Below are positions 1 to 7,079 of a stretch of DNA of 64,000 nucleotides, in pieces. Source of the stretch: Streptomyces flavotricini (GTDB taxonomy: Bacteria; Actinomycetota; Actinomycetes; Streptomycetales; Streptomycetaceae); assembly GCF_020639365.1 (NCBI RefSeq), contig NZ_JAINUL010000001.1:6282687-6346686 (forward strand), given 5' to 3'. Positions within the stretch are counted from its first letter, which is position 1, and each line of letters starts with the position of its first letter. The position numbers were made by a program, and so were the translations under genes. The notes under the pieces were generated by a model, which was not told the DNA's origin, searched no databases, and saw only the letters and a list, made by a program, of their open reading frames with translations.

Positions 1-85
1 GGCGCATCCCGCGCTGGTCGTGCTCCTCTACGACGAAGAGGTGGTCGCGCGGGTCCCGGAGGAACCGCACGACCACCCCGTTCAA
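1..85 (-). CDS. Possible 5' end of a gene running off the left edge (unidentified)
   Basis: Downstream of thiG, a minus-strand frame is open to the window edge. It reads NGVVVRFLRDPRDHLFVVEE and then HDQRGMR, with GC at almost every third codon position. Possible starts are TTG at 85 or GTG at 76 or 70; none has a convincing ribosome binding site. The opposite strand is also open here, but its codon third positions are less GC-biased. No family recognised. The product could be a small protein co-transcribed with thiOSG, or the region could be non-coding. Confidence 0.3.
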   Translation of the reverse strand, partial: MNGVVVRFLRDPRDHLFVVEEHDQRGMR

Positions 86-140
86 GCGGTGGCCATCCCG
101 GCCCGCGCGCGTGCGGCGTTCGCGAGGGCCCGCGCAGCGG

Positions 141-935
141 TCAGAACGCCGGGCGTTCCGGGTCCAGGGCGGCTCGGCCCGCGGTGGGGGAGGAGGCTTC
201 CGCGAAGCGGCGCTGGGGGATGCGGCCCGCGCGGTGCGCCAGCCGGCCCGCCGAGACCGCGTCACGCATGGCCGCCGCCATCAGGACCGGGAACTGGGCC
301 CGGGTCACCGCGGACGCCAGCATCACCGCCGCGCACCCCAGCTCCATCGCCAGCGCCACGTCCGAGGCCGTGCCCGCCCCCGCGTCCAGGATCACCGGAA
401 CCCCGGCCCGTTCCGCGATCAGCTCGAAGTTGTGCGGGTTCCGGATGCCCATCCCCGAGCCGATCGGCGACCCCAGCGGCATGATCGCCGCGCAGCCCGC
501 GTCCTCCAGCTTGCGTGCCAGCACCGGGTCGTCGTTCGTGTAGGGCAGCACCGTGAAGCCCTCGTCGACCAGCGTCTCCGCCGCGTCCAGCAGCTCCACC
601 CCGTCCGGCAGCAGCGTCCGTTCGTCCGCCACCACCTCCAGCTTGATCCAGTCCGTGCCCAGCGCCTCCCGTGCGAGGCGCGCCGTCAGCACCGCCTCGC
701 CCGCGGTGAAGCACCCCGCCGTGTTGGGGAGCACGGAGATGCCCAGGCGCGTGAGCACCGACAGGACGGAACCCTGCACCGTCGGGTCCAGCCGCCGCAT
801 CGCCACCGTCGTGAGCTCGGTACCGGACGCGACCAGCGCCCGCTCCAGGACGTCCAGGCTCGGCGCCCCGCCCGTCCCCATGATCAGACGGGACGAGAAG
901 GTCCGGCCGCCCAGCTCGAAAGCGTCGTCCGCCAT
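141..935 (-). CDS. thiG: Thiazole synthase ThiG
   Basis: ThiG makes the thiazole phosphate ring of thiamine from 1-deoxyxylulose 5-phosphate, dehydroglycine and the sulfur carried by ThiS thiocarboxylate. The 264-residue length is normal for this TIM-barrel family. The DWIKLEV segment carries the Schiff-base lysine, and the late Gly-rich phosphate-binding stretches (SPIGSGMGI, DAGAGTASD) are present. The ATG at 935 (MADDAFELGG) was chosen over longer in-frame starts because the family begins here and thiS ends 5 nt upstream at 941. It is the last recognisable gene of the thiO-thiS-thiG operon and should be controlled by the TPP riboswitch ahead of thiO. Confidence 0.95.
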   Translation of the reverse strand: MADDAFELGGRTFSSRLIMGTGGAPSLDVLERALVASGTELTTVAMRRLDPTVQGSVLSVLTRLGISVLPNTAGCFTAGEAVLTARLAREALGTDWIKLEVVADERTLLPDGVELLDAAETLVDEGFTVLPYTNDDPVLARKLEDAGCAAIMPLGSPIGSGMGIRNPHNFELIAERAGVPVILDAGAGTASDVALAMELGCAAVMLASAVTRAQFPVLMAAAMRDAVSAGRLAHRAGRIPQRRFAEASSPTAGRAALDPERPAF

Positions 936-940
936 CGCGC

Positions 941-1141
941 TCAACCCCCCTGCACCGCGGTGAGGACCTCGACCCGGTCGCCCTCGCCCACCGCCGTGAG
1001 CGGCCACTGCCGGCGCGGGACCACGGTCTCGTTCAGTGCGGCCGCGACGCCGGACGGGGCCGCGGTCAAGGTGGCGACCACCGCGTCGAGCGTGGTGCCG
1101 GCCGCGATCTCGCGCGGCTCGCCGTTGACGGAGATGGTCAT
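941..1141 (-). CDS. thiS: Sulfur carrier protein ThiS
   Basis: A 66-residue ubiquitin-like protein beginning MTISVNGEPREI and ending in the diagnostic Gly-Gly (LTAVQGG). The C-terminal glycine is adenylated and converted to a thiocarboxylate that donates sulfur to ThiG. Its ATG overlaps the thiO stop in an ATGA (1138-1141), and thiG follows after 5 nt, so the three genes form one translationally coupled thiazole-synthesis unit. Confidence 0.95.
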   Translation of the reverse strand: MTISVNGEPREIAAGTTLDAVVATLTAAPSGVAAALNETVVPRRQWPLTAVGEGDRVEVLTAVQGG

Positions 1142-2355
1142 GCGTACGACTCCTGACGTGCGGTGGAGAACCGGCGCGGGGTGAACGGGCGGGCGATCTC
1201 GGGCAGCGTGCCGGTGGTCAGCAGCTGCGCCATCACGTCGCCGGTGAGCGGGGTCAGCAGTACCCCGTTGCGGTAGTGCCCGGTGGCCAGGTGGAGGCCG
1301 GGCAGGTCGGTCGGGCCCAGCAGCGGGGCGTTGTCCGGGGACCCGGGCCGCAGCCCGGCCCGGGTCTCGGTCAGTGGCAGCTCGGTGATGCCGGGCACCA
1401 ACTCGTGTGCATCGCGAAGGAGTTCGTACACCCCGCCCGCGGTGACCGTGGTGTCCCAGCCGAGCTCCTCGCTGGTGGCCCCGATGACGAGCTCGCCGTT
1501 CTCGCGCGGCACCAGGTACACGTGGCTGCCGCGCACCACCGCCCGTACCGTCCGCGACAGGAACGGCGCGTACGCCCGCGGCACCGAGAGCCGCAGCACC
1601 TGGCCCTTCACGGGCCGCACGGGAGGCAGCACATGCGGTGGTACGCCGGCCAGCCGGCCGCTGAGCGAGCCCGCGGCCAGGACCACCTGGTCCGCGCGCA
1701 GCTCGGTACCGTCGTCGAGCCGTACGCCGACGGCCCGGTCGGCCGCGGTCAGCAGCCGCTCCGCGGCCGCCCGGCGGATCTCCACGCCCGCGCCCTCGCA
1801 GGCGGCCAGCAGCGCGGCCGCCAGCCGGCGCGGATCGACCTGGTGGTCCCCGTCCACGCGCAGGCCGCCCCGTACGCTCGGGGCCAGCATCGGCTCCAGG
1901 CGGCGGCACTCGCGGCCGGTGAGCCACTCGGACTCCAGGCCGCAGCGTCGCTGGAGGGCGTGCAGCTCGCGCAGGTGCAGCCGGTCGTCGGCGTCGAGGG
2001 CGACGGCGAGCGTGCCGCAGGCGCGGTATCCGATGTCCGCCACGCCACTGGCCTCGGCCAGCTCGGCGGCGAACTCCGGGTAGCGGGCGGCGGAGGCGAG
2101 GTTGAGCCCGAGCAGGGTCTCCTCGCCGTAGTGCAGCTCCGTGACGGCGGCGAGCATGCCCGCCGCGACCTGCGCCGCGCCGCCGCCGGGCGCGGGATCG
2201 GCGAGTACGGTCCGCAGCCCGTGCCGGGCCGCCCGCCAGGCGGTGACCAGGCCGATGATCCCGCCCCCGATGACGAGGACATCGGACCCTGCGGACCTGG
2301 TGGATCCGGTGGATCCGGTGGATCCCGCGTCGGATCCCTTTCGAGATGAGTGCAT
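1138..2355 (-). CDS. thiO: Glycine oxidase ThiO
   Basis: FAD-dependent oxidase of 405 residues that oxidises glycine to the imine used by ThiG. After a Gly/Ser/Thr-rich lead of about 23 residues comes the dinucleotide-binding motif VLVIGGGIIGLVTAWRAA. The DAO-family C-terminus (RAGLRPGSPDNAPLLGP, then ATGHYRNGVLLTPLTG) binds flavin and substrate. The lead contains repeated GSTGSTGST, matching repeated ggatccggt in the DNA at 2302-2325, so the true start could lie slightly inside; 2355 is the ATG nearest the riboswitch. First gene of the thiOSG operon, preceded by a TPP riboswitch. Confidence 0.93.
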   Translation of the reverse strand: MHSSRKGSDAGSTGSTGSTRSAGSDVLVIGGGIIGLVTAWRAARHGLRTVLADPAPGGGAAQVAAGMLAAVTELHYGEETLLGLNLASAARYPEFAAELAEASGVADIGYRACGTLAVALDADDRLHLRELHALQRRCGLESEWLTGRECRRLEPMLAPSVRGGLRVDGDHQVDPRRLAAALLAACEGAGVEIRRAAAERLLTAADRAVGVRLDDGTELRADQVVLAAGSLSGRLAGVPPHVLPPVRPVKGQVLRLSVPRAYAPFLSRTVRAVVRGSHVYLVPRENGELVIGATSEELGWDTTVTAGGVYELLRDAHELVPGITELPLTETRAGLRPGSPDNAPLLGPTDLPGLHLATGHYRNGVLLTPLTGDVMAQLLTTGTLPEIARPFTPRRFSTARQESYA

Positions 2356-2365
2356 GGGCGTCCAG

Positions 2366-2458
2366 CCCCTCCCTTCGCCGGCATGACCCGGATCAGGTTC
2401 GTACGGTCGGAGGCCGCTCAGCCTCCCTCTCAGCCCGGTCCGCCCGGACTCCCGCGAT
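2366..2458 (-). promoter_or_regulatory. TPP (THI-box) riboswitch controlling thiO-thiS-thiG
   Basis: On the minus strand the segment contains the two conserved thiamine-pyrophosphate aptamer cores: CTGAGAGGG (about 2427-2435) and, further on, CCTGATCCGGGTCATGCC (about 2381-2398) followed by GGCGAAGGGAG. It ends about 10 nt before the thiO ATG at 2355. That close spacing favours control of translation initiation, though that part is inference. Aptamer edges are approximate. Confidence 0.93.
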
Positions 2459-2533
2459 AGGTACGGGCGCCAGCCTAACCCCGCCGCCGGGGGCGGGTAA
2501 GGCTGCCTCCCCGGCCGCCGCGCCGGGCCGCTG

Positions 2534-2562
2534 TTCCTGACGAGCCGTCAGATCGCTAGGCT
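2534..2562 (+). promoter_or_regulatory. Probable promoter of the flavoprotein gene (leaderless)
   Basis: TTCCTG (2534-2539), a 17-nt spacer and TAGGCT (2557-2562) lie so that transcription would begin at or next to the GTG start codon at 2570. There is no Shine-Dalgarno sequence. Leaderless messages are common in Streptomyces. Confidence 0.5.
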
Positions 2563-2569
2563 GGGCGCC

Positions 2570-3790
2570 GTGAGCGAGCAGACGGAACAGACTCAGAGCG
2601 GCGTCGTCATCGTCGGCGCCGGAATGGCCGGAGTGCAGACCGCGGTCGCGCTGCGGGAGCAGGGGTGGCGCGGCCCGATCACCCTGCTGGGCGCCGAGCC
2701 CCACCAGCCGTACGACCGGCCTCCGCTGTCGAAGGCGGTGCTGCTCGGCAAGGCCGAGGACTCCGCGTTCGACGTGGACTTCGAGGGGCTCGGCGTCGTG
2801 CTCCGGCTCGGGGTGGAGGTCACCGGGCTGCGGGCCGCCGAGCGCGAGCTGGACACCGAGGCGGGACCGGTCCCGTACGACGTCCTGGTCCTGGCGACCG
2901 GCGCCGAACCGCTGACCCTGCCCGGGGCCGAAGGCGTCCCCGGCGTACACCTGCTGCGCACCCTGGACGACGCGGCCCGGCTGCGGCCGGTGCTGGCCCG
3001 GACGCCGTCGACCGTGGTGGTCGGGGCGGGCTGGATCGGCGCCGAGTTCGCCACCGCCGCGCGCGAGGTGGGCTGTGCGGTGACCGTGGTCGAGGCGGCT
3101 GACCGGGTGCTGGCCGGGGCGCTGCCCGCGGAGGTCGCGGCCCCCATGGCCCACTGGTACGAGGAGGCCGGGGCCGCCCTGCTGACCGGCGCGAAGGTCG
3201 CCTCGGTCCGGTCCGGGCGGGTCCTGCTCGCGGACGGGCGGGAGCTGCCGGCGGGAGCGGTGGTGGTGGGCATCGGGGCCCGGCCGGCGACCCGGTGGCT
3301 CGCGGACTCGGGGGTCGAGCTCGGGCCGGAGGGCGCGGTCACCGCGGACGAGTACCTGAGGACCACGGTGCCCGGGGTGTACGCAGTCGGCGACTGCGCC
3401 TCGTTCCCGTCGGCCCGCTACGGGGCGCGGCTGCTGGTGCACCACTGGGACAACGCCCTGCAGGGGCCGCGGGTGGTCGCGGCGAACATCCTGGCCGGGA
3501 GCGCGATGCAGGTGTACGACCCGGTGCCGTACTTCTGGTCGGAGCAGTTCGGGAGGTTCGTGCAGTACGCGGGGCACCACGCGGGCGCCGACGAGCTGGT
3601 GTGGCGCGGGAACCCCGCCGATGCGGGATGGTCGGTGTGCTGGCTCCGGGACGGGGCGCTGGCCGCCGTCCTGGCGGTGGGCCGGCCGCGTGACCTGGCG
3701 CAGGGGCGGAAGCTGATCGAGGCGGGTACCCCGGTGGACCCGGCCAAGATCGCCGACTCCGCGCTCCCGCTGAAATCGGCGCTGGTGTAG
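2570..3790 (+). CDS. FAD-dependent pyridine-nucleotide oxidoreductase, ferredoxin-reductase type
   Basis: A 406-residue flavoprotein of the rubredoxin/ferredoxin-NAD(P) reductase class. The FAD site is VVIVGAGMAGVQTA near residue 11, the NAD(P) site is VVVGAGWIGAEFA near residue 147, and the second FAD motif is GVYAVGDCA near residue 268. The C-terminal third (WSEQFGRFVQYAGHH...) matches the reductase C-terminal domain of this class. It lacks the CxxxxC redox disulfide, so it is not a dihydrolipoamide or thioredoxin reductase. The electron partner (ferredoxin, P450) is not adjacent. It is divergent from thiO, and its start is GTG. Confidence 0.88.
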   Translation: MSEQTEQTQSGVVIVGAGMAGVQTAVALREQGWRGPITLLGAEPHQPYDRPPLSKAVLLGKAEDSAFDVDFEGLGVVLRLGVEVTGLRAAERELDTEAGPVPYDVLVLATGAEPLTLPGAEGVPGVHLLRTLDDAARLRPVLARTPSTVVVGAGWIGAEFATAAREVGCAVTVVEAADRVLAGALPAEVAAPMAHWYEEAGAALLTGAKVASVRSGRVLLADGRELPAGAVVVGIGARPATRWLADSGVELGPEGAVTADEYLRTTVPGVYAVGDCASFPSARYGARLLVHHWDNALQGPRVVAANILAGSAMQVYDPVPYFWSEQFGRFVQYAGHHAGADELVWRGNPADAGWSVCWLRDGALAAVLAVGRPRDLAQGRKLIEAGTPVDPAKIADSALPLKSALV

Positions 3791-3857
3791 GGGTGCGGGG
3801 ACCCGGACGGGTCGGCTCGGGTACCGGGTGCCGGTCCGAGGTGGCAGGCTTGTGCCC

Positions 3858-4223
3858 GTGACCGAGATTGACGCAAAGATCGACGCCCTTGTCCCCGCCT
3901 GGCTGTACGTCCCCGACATCGCCGAGATGCTCGACATCGAGGTGACCCGGGTCCGCCAGCTGGTCAAGGAAGGTCAGCTGATCGCCGTACGCCGGGGCGA
4001 GAACCGTTCGCTCCAGGTGCCCGCCCCCTTCATCGACGGCGACAAGATCGTCAAGGGCCTGCCCGGCCTGCTGACCGTGCTCCGCGACGACGGCTTCTCC
4101 GACGAGGAGATCCTGGAGTGGATGTTCACCCCGGACCCGACCCTGCCCGGCACCCCCGCGCAGGCGCTGAGCGAGAATCGCGGCACGGAGGTGAAGCGCC
4201 GCGCTCAGGCGCTCGCCCTCTGA
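3858..4223 (+). CDS. Rv2175c-family DNA-binding protein
   Basis: A 121-residue protein with an N-terminal helix-turn-helix (LYVPDIAEMLDIEVTRVRQLVKEGQLIAVRRG) and a short C-terminal helical domain. It matches the actinobacterial family of Mycobacterium tuberculosis Rv2175c, a DNA-binding protein known as a substrate of the Ser/Thr kinase PknL. The GTG at 3858 was preferred over an in-frame GTG at 3828. A -10-like CAGGCT (3846-3851) lies 7 nt upstream of 3858, so the message is probably leaderless, and VTEIDAKIDALVPAW is the usual family N-terminus. The regulated genes are not evident from this locus. Confidence 0.85.
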   Translation: MTEIDAKIDALVPAWLYVPDIAEMLDIEVTRVRQLVKEGQLIAVRRGENRSLQVPAPFIDGDKIVKGLPGLLTVLRDDGFSDEEILEWMFTPDPTLPGTPAQALSENRGTEVKRRAQALAL

Positions 4224-4246
4224 CCCGAGCCGCCTGATCCATCCGC

Positions 4247-4276
4247 GGTGCGCGGGCCCTGGACGGCCCGTGCACC
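4247..4276 (+). terminator. Hairpin between the Rv2175c-like gene and thiE
   Basis: ggtgcgcgggcc (4247-4258) pairs with ggcccgtgcacc (4265-4276) over 12 bp with one G-U pair and a 6-nt loop. There is no U-tract, as is usual in Streptomyces. It could end the upstream transcript or structure the thiE leader. Confidence 0.5.
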
Positions 4277-4297
4277 GCATCCACCCCGGGGGTACCC

Positions 4298-4960
4298 ATG
4301 TCCGCGATCGTGTCCGCGAGCGCCCAGCTGTCCGACGCCCGGCTCTACCTGTGCACGGACGCCCGCAAGCGGCAGGGGGACCTCCCCGAGTTCCTCGACG
4401 CGGTCCTGGCCGGCGGGGTGGACATCGTCCAGCTGCGCGACAAGGGCATGGAGGCCGGCGAGGAGCTCGAGCACCTGCGGGTGTTCGCCGACGCCGCCCG
4501 CCGGCACGGCCGGCTCCTCGCAGTGAACGACCGCGCCGATGTCGCCCACGCCATCGGCTCCGATGTCCTGCACCTGGGCCAGGGCGACATCCCGGTGCCC
4601 GCCGCCCGCGCGATCCTCGGCGAGTCCGTCCTCATCGGCCGGTCCTGCCACGCCGAGTCCGAGGTGGACGCGGCCGTCGCGGAACCGGGCGTGGACTACT
4701 TCTGCACCGGCCCCTGCTGGCCCACCCCCACCAAGCCCGGCCGGTACGCCCCCGGCCTCGGACTGGTCCGGTACGCGGCCTCGCTGGCCCCCGCCCGCCC
4801 CTGGTTCGCCATCGGCGGCATCGACGCCGGCAACCTCGACGAGGTCCTCGACGCCGGAGCCACCCGCATCGTCGTCGTCCGCGCGCTGACCGAGGCCACC
4901 GACCCGGGCGCGGCCGCCGCCGACCTGGCCAAGCGGGTCCGCGAGCGCGTTTCCGCCTAA
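4298..4960 (+). CDS. thiE: Thiamine-phosphate synthase ThiE
   Basis: Couples hydroxymethylpyrimidine pyrophosphate and thiazole phosphate to thiamine phosphate. The 220 residues have family signatures in order: VDIVQLRDKGMEAGEEL (pyrophosphate/Mg site), VNDRADVAHAIGSDVLHLGQGDIP, GRSCHA, and the C-terminal phosphate-binding FAIGGIDAGNLDEVLDAGATRIVVVRAL. The classic TPTK is seen in WPTPTKPGRYAPGLG. Start ATG 4298 follows a purine run (cgggggtaccc). No TPP riboswitch is visible directly upstream, unlike thiO. Confidence 0.95.
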   Translation: MSAIVSASAQLSDARLYLCTDARKRQGDLPEFLDAVLAGGVDIVQLRDKGMEAGEELEHLRVFADAARRHGRLLAVNDRADVAHAIGSDVLHLGQGDIPVPAARAILGESVLIGRSCHAESEVDAAVAEPGVDYFCTGPCWPTPTKPGRYAPGLGLVRYAASLAPARPWFAIGGIDAGNLDEVLDAGATRIVVVRALTEATDPGAAAADLAKRVRERVSA

Positions 4961-4983
4961 GCCTTCACCGGCCGTCCGTGCAG

Positions 4984-5014
4984 GTGTCCAAAAACGTGTC
5001 CAAAAGGCGGACAC
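4984..5014 (+). promoter_or_regulatory. Repeated GTGTCC half-sites upstream of metF (putative operator)
   Basis: GTGTCC occurs at 4984-4989 and again at 4996-5001, each followed by an A-run (AAAAA, AAAA). A reverse-complement GGACAC lies at 5009-5014. The last two form an inverted repeat with a 7-nt spacer. A -10-like TAACCT (5041-5046) then sits 6 nt before the metF ATG. The layout resembles a repressor site just above a leaderless promoter; the regulator is unknown. Confidence 0.45.
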
Positions 5015-5052
5015 GGCTTCGGGGACCGCGAAGGCGCGTCTAACCTGCCCGT

Positions 5053-5970
5053 ATGGCCCTTGGTACCGCTTCCACCCGTACGGACCGTGCGCGCACGGTC
5101 CGCGACCTGCTGGCGTCCGGAAGCCCGTCGTACTCCTTCGAGTTCTGGGCCCCGAAGACGGAGAAGGGCGAGCGCAACCTCTGGAACGCGCTGCGCCGGA
5201 TCGAGGCGGTGGGCCCGAGCTTCGTCTCCGTGACCTACGGGGCAGGCGGCTCCACCCGCGGCGGCACCGTCAAGGCCACCCAGGAGATCGCCGCCGACAC
5301 CACCCTGACCCCCGTCGCGCACCTCACCGCGGTCGACCACTCCATCGCCGAGCTGCGCCACGTGATCGGTCAGTTCGCCGACGCCGGCATCCGCAACATG
5401 CTGGCCCTGCGCGGCGACCCGCCCGGCGACCCCATGGGCCCCTGGGTCGCGCACCCCGAGGGCGTCCACTACGCCGCCGACCTGGTCCGCCTGCTCAAGG
5501 AGTCCGGCGACTTCTGCGTGGGCGTCGCCGCCTTCCCCGACATGCACCCGCGCTCGGAGGACTGGGACACGGACATCCGGCACTTCGTGGACAAGTGCCG
5601 CGCCGGAGCGGACTACGCGATCACCCAGATGTTCTTCGATCCGGAGAATTATCTGCGGCTGCGCGACAGCGCCCAGAAGGCGGGCTGCGACACCCCGATC
5701 ATCCCCGAGGTCATGCCTGTTGTGGGCATCAAGCAGCTCGACCGGCTGCCACAACTCAGCAACGCAGTCTTCCCCGCGGCCGTGAAAGAGCGCATGCTCG
5801 CCGTCAAGGACGATGCAGCCGCTGTACGCTCCATTGGGATCGAGTTCGCCACGGAGTTCTGCGCGCGGCTGCTGTCCGAGGGTGTCCCGGGGCTGCACTT
5901 CATCACGCTGAACAATTCCACGGCGACTCTCGAGATCTACGAGAACCTGGGCCTGCACCAGCGGGCCTGA
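5053..5970 (+). CDS. metF: 5,10-methylenetetrahydrofolate reductase MetF
   Basis: Reduces methylene-THF to methyl-THF for methionine synthesis, using FAD. The 305-residue TIM-barrel has SFEFWAPKTEKGE (active-site Glu region), FVSVTYGAGGST, ALRGDPPGD, AAFPDMHPRS and ITQMFFDPENY, all typical of the family. The ATG at 5053 has no Shine-Dalgarno; a TAACCT hexamer ending 6 nt before it suggests a leaderless transcript. Repeated GTGTCC sites upstream may be its operator. Closely follows thiE, but the intervening operator argues for its own promoter. Confidence 0.95.
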   Translation: MALGTASTRTDRARTVRDLLASGSPSYSFEFWAPKTEKGERNLWNALRRIEAVGPSFVSVTYGAGGSTRGGTVKATQEIAADTTLTPVAHLTAVDHSIAELRHVIGQFADAGIRNMLALRGDPPGDPMGPWVAHPEGVHYAADLVRLLKESGDFCVGVAAFPDMHPRSEDWDTDIRHFVDKCRAGADYAITQMFFDPENYLRLRDSAQKAGCDTPIIPEVMPVVGIKQLDRLPQLSNAVFPAAVKERMLAVKDDAAAVRSIGIEFATEFCARLLSEGVPGLHFITLNNSTATLEIYENLGLHQRA

Positions 5971-6022
5971 TCGGCCGGTCTCCGTTTTCCTGGCGGGGCG
6001 GCCGTACCGAGAGGTGCCACGC

Positions 6023-7018
6023 ATGGGAATGACGGTCCTCTACATCGCGTTCGGTTTCGTCGCGCTGTGGCTGCTTGCCGAGGTCCTGATGCAGTACAAG
6101 GCCCGGCTGCGCTGGCGGTTGCTCGCGTTCGCCGGGTTCCTCGGTGTGGTCGCCGGGGTCGTCCTGCCGTCGGTGCCGGTCATCGGCCTCGGCGCGGCCG
6201 CGTTCGCCCTGGGCCAGACCCTGGTGACGCTTTCCTTCCGCAAGGGCTTCGAGGCCGGCTGGGCGCTGCGCCGCGGCGGCGAACCCGTACGCCAGCAGAC
6301 CCGGCGCCGCAAGGCGGGCGGTGCGCGCCCCGAGCCCGCGCTGAAGGTGACCGGGCTGGAGTACGGACCCGGCGGGACGGAGCCGGACCCCGAGGACGCG
6401 GGCCGGGCCGACGAGCCCGACCGGGGGCGGCCGGAGCCGCAGTTCCATGCCGCCACCGAGGACTTCTACAGCCCGGAGCCGCTGCCCGAGGACACGGGCT
6501 CGTACGGGATACAGAGTTTCGCCCCCACCGCCGACGCCGGCCGGACGGCCGCTTTCGCCTCCCCGTTCCCCACGGCCGAGCAGGACGCCCACCAGTACGC
6601 GCCCCAGTACGACGGTCAGGGCTACGACGGGCAGGCCTACGGCGGGGAGGCCTACGCCCCGCAGGGCCAGGGCGGCTACGACTACTCCGCGGGCTATCCG
6701 GCGGGTGGCGAACAGCAGGTCTACGCCGCCTACTCGGACCCGTACATCGGCACCGGCGGGGCCGTGATCCCGCAACAGCCCTACGACTACACCCCGTACG
6801 CCGGCTACTCCGGCGCCGACCCGTACGCGAGCGCGGGCGGGCAGCAGCAGTACGCGATGGACACCCCGCCCGGCGGGGTGTGGGTGCCGCAGCAGCGGTC
6901 CACCGACGGGGCCGCCGCGGGCTATCCCGGGGACGACCAGAACCCGTACCCGCAGCAGCAGCAACCGCAGCAGTACCCGTACCAGGGCACCGGCGAGTAC
7001 GAGCAGTACCGCTACTGA
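6023..7018 (+). CDS. Membrane-anchored protein with Tyr/Gln/Pro-rich tail (unknown function)
   Basis: A 331-residue protein with two or three N-terminal membrane segments (residues about 4-22 and 33-65: LYIAFGFVALWLLAEVL, then LLAFAGFLGVVAGVVLP and VIGLGAAAFALGQTLV). An Arg-rich stretch follows. The roughly 200-residue tail is rich in Gln, Tyr, Gly, Ala and Pro (YAPQYDGQGYDGQAYGGEAY, PYPQQQQPQQYPYQG) and looks disordered. ATG 6023 is used because GAGAGG lies 8 nt upstream; GTG 6014 is also in frame. Function unknown. Such tails in Streptomyces often belong to envelope or polar-growth proteins, but that is only an analogy. Confidence 0.75.
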   Translation: MGMTVLYIAFGFVALWLLAEVLMQYKARLRWRLLAFAGFLGVVAGVVLPSVPVIGLGAAAFALGQTLVTLSFRKGFEAGWALRRGGEPVRQQTRRRKAGGARPEPALKVTGLEYGPGGTEPDPEDAGRADEPDRGRPEPQFHAATEDFYSPEPLPEDTGSYGIQSFAPTADAGRTAAFASPFPTAEQDAHQYAPQYDGQGYDGQAYGGEAYAPQGQGGYDYSAGYPAGGEQQVYAAYSDPYIGTGGAVIPQQPYDYTPYAGYSGADPYASAGGQQQYAMDTPPGGVWVPQQRSTDGAAAGYPGDDQNPYPQQQQPQQYPYQGTGEYEQYRY

Positions 7019-7044
7019 CCTTCGCGGGCCGGCGGGGCGCGCGC

Positions 7045-7074
7045 GAGCCCCCGGGGAACGTTCCCCGGGGGCTC
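7045..7074. terminator. Bidirectional terminator between convergent genes
   Basis: A perfect 30-nt palindrome: gagcccccggggaac (7045-7059) followed directly by its reverse complement. It lies between the convergent ends of the genes at 7018 and 7080. Confidence 0.85.
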
Positions 7075-7079
7075 CGTCG

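Noticed and set aside
20..484. Plus-strand open frame across the 3' part of thiG
   Set aside because: Antisense to a clear thiG; composition is Pro/Arg/Gly-rich as expected for a shadow frame.
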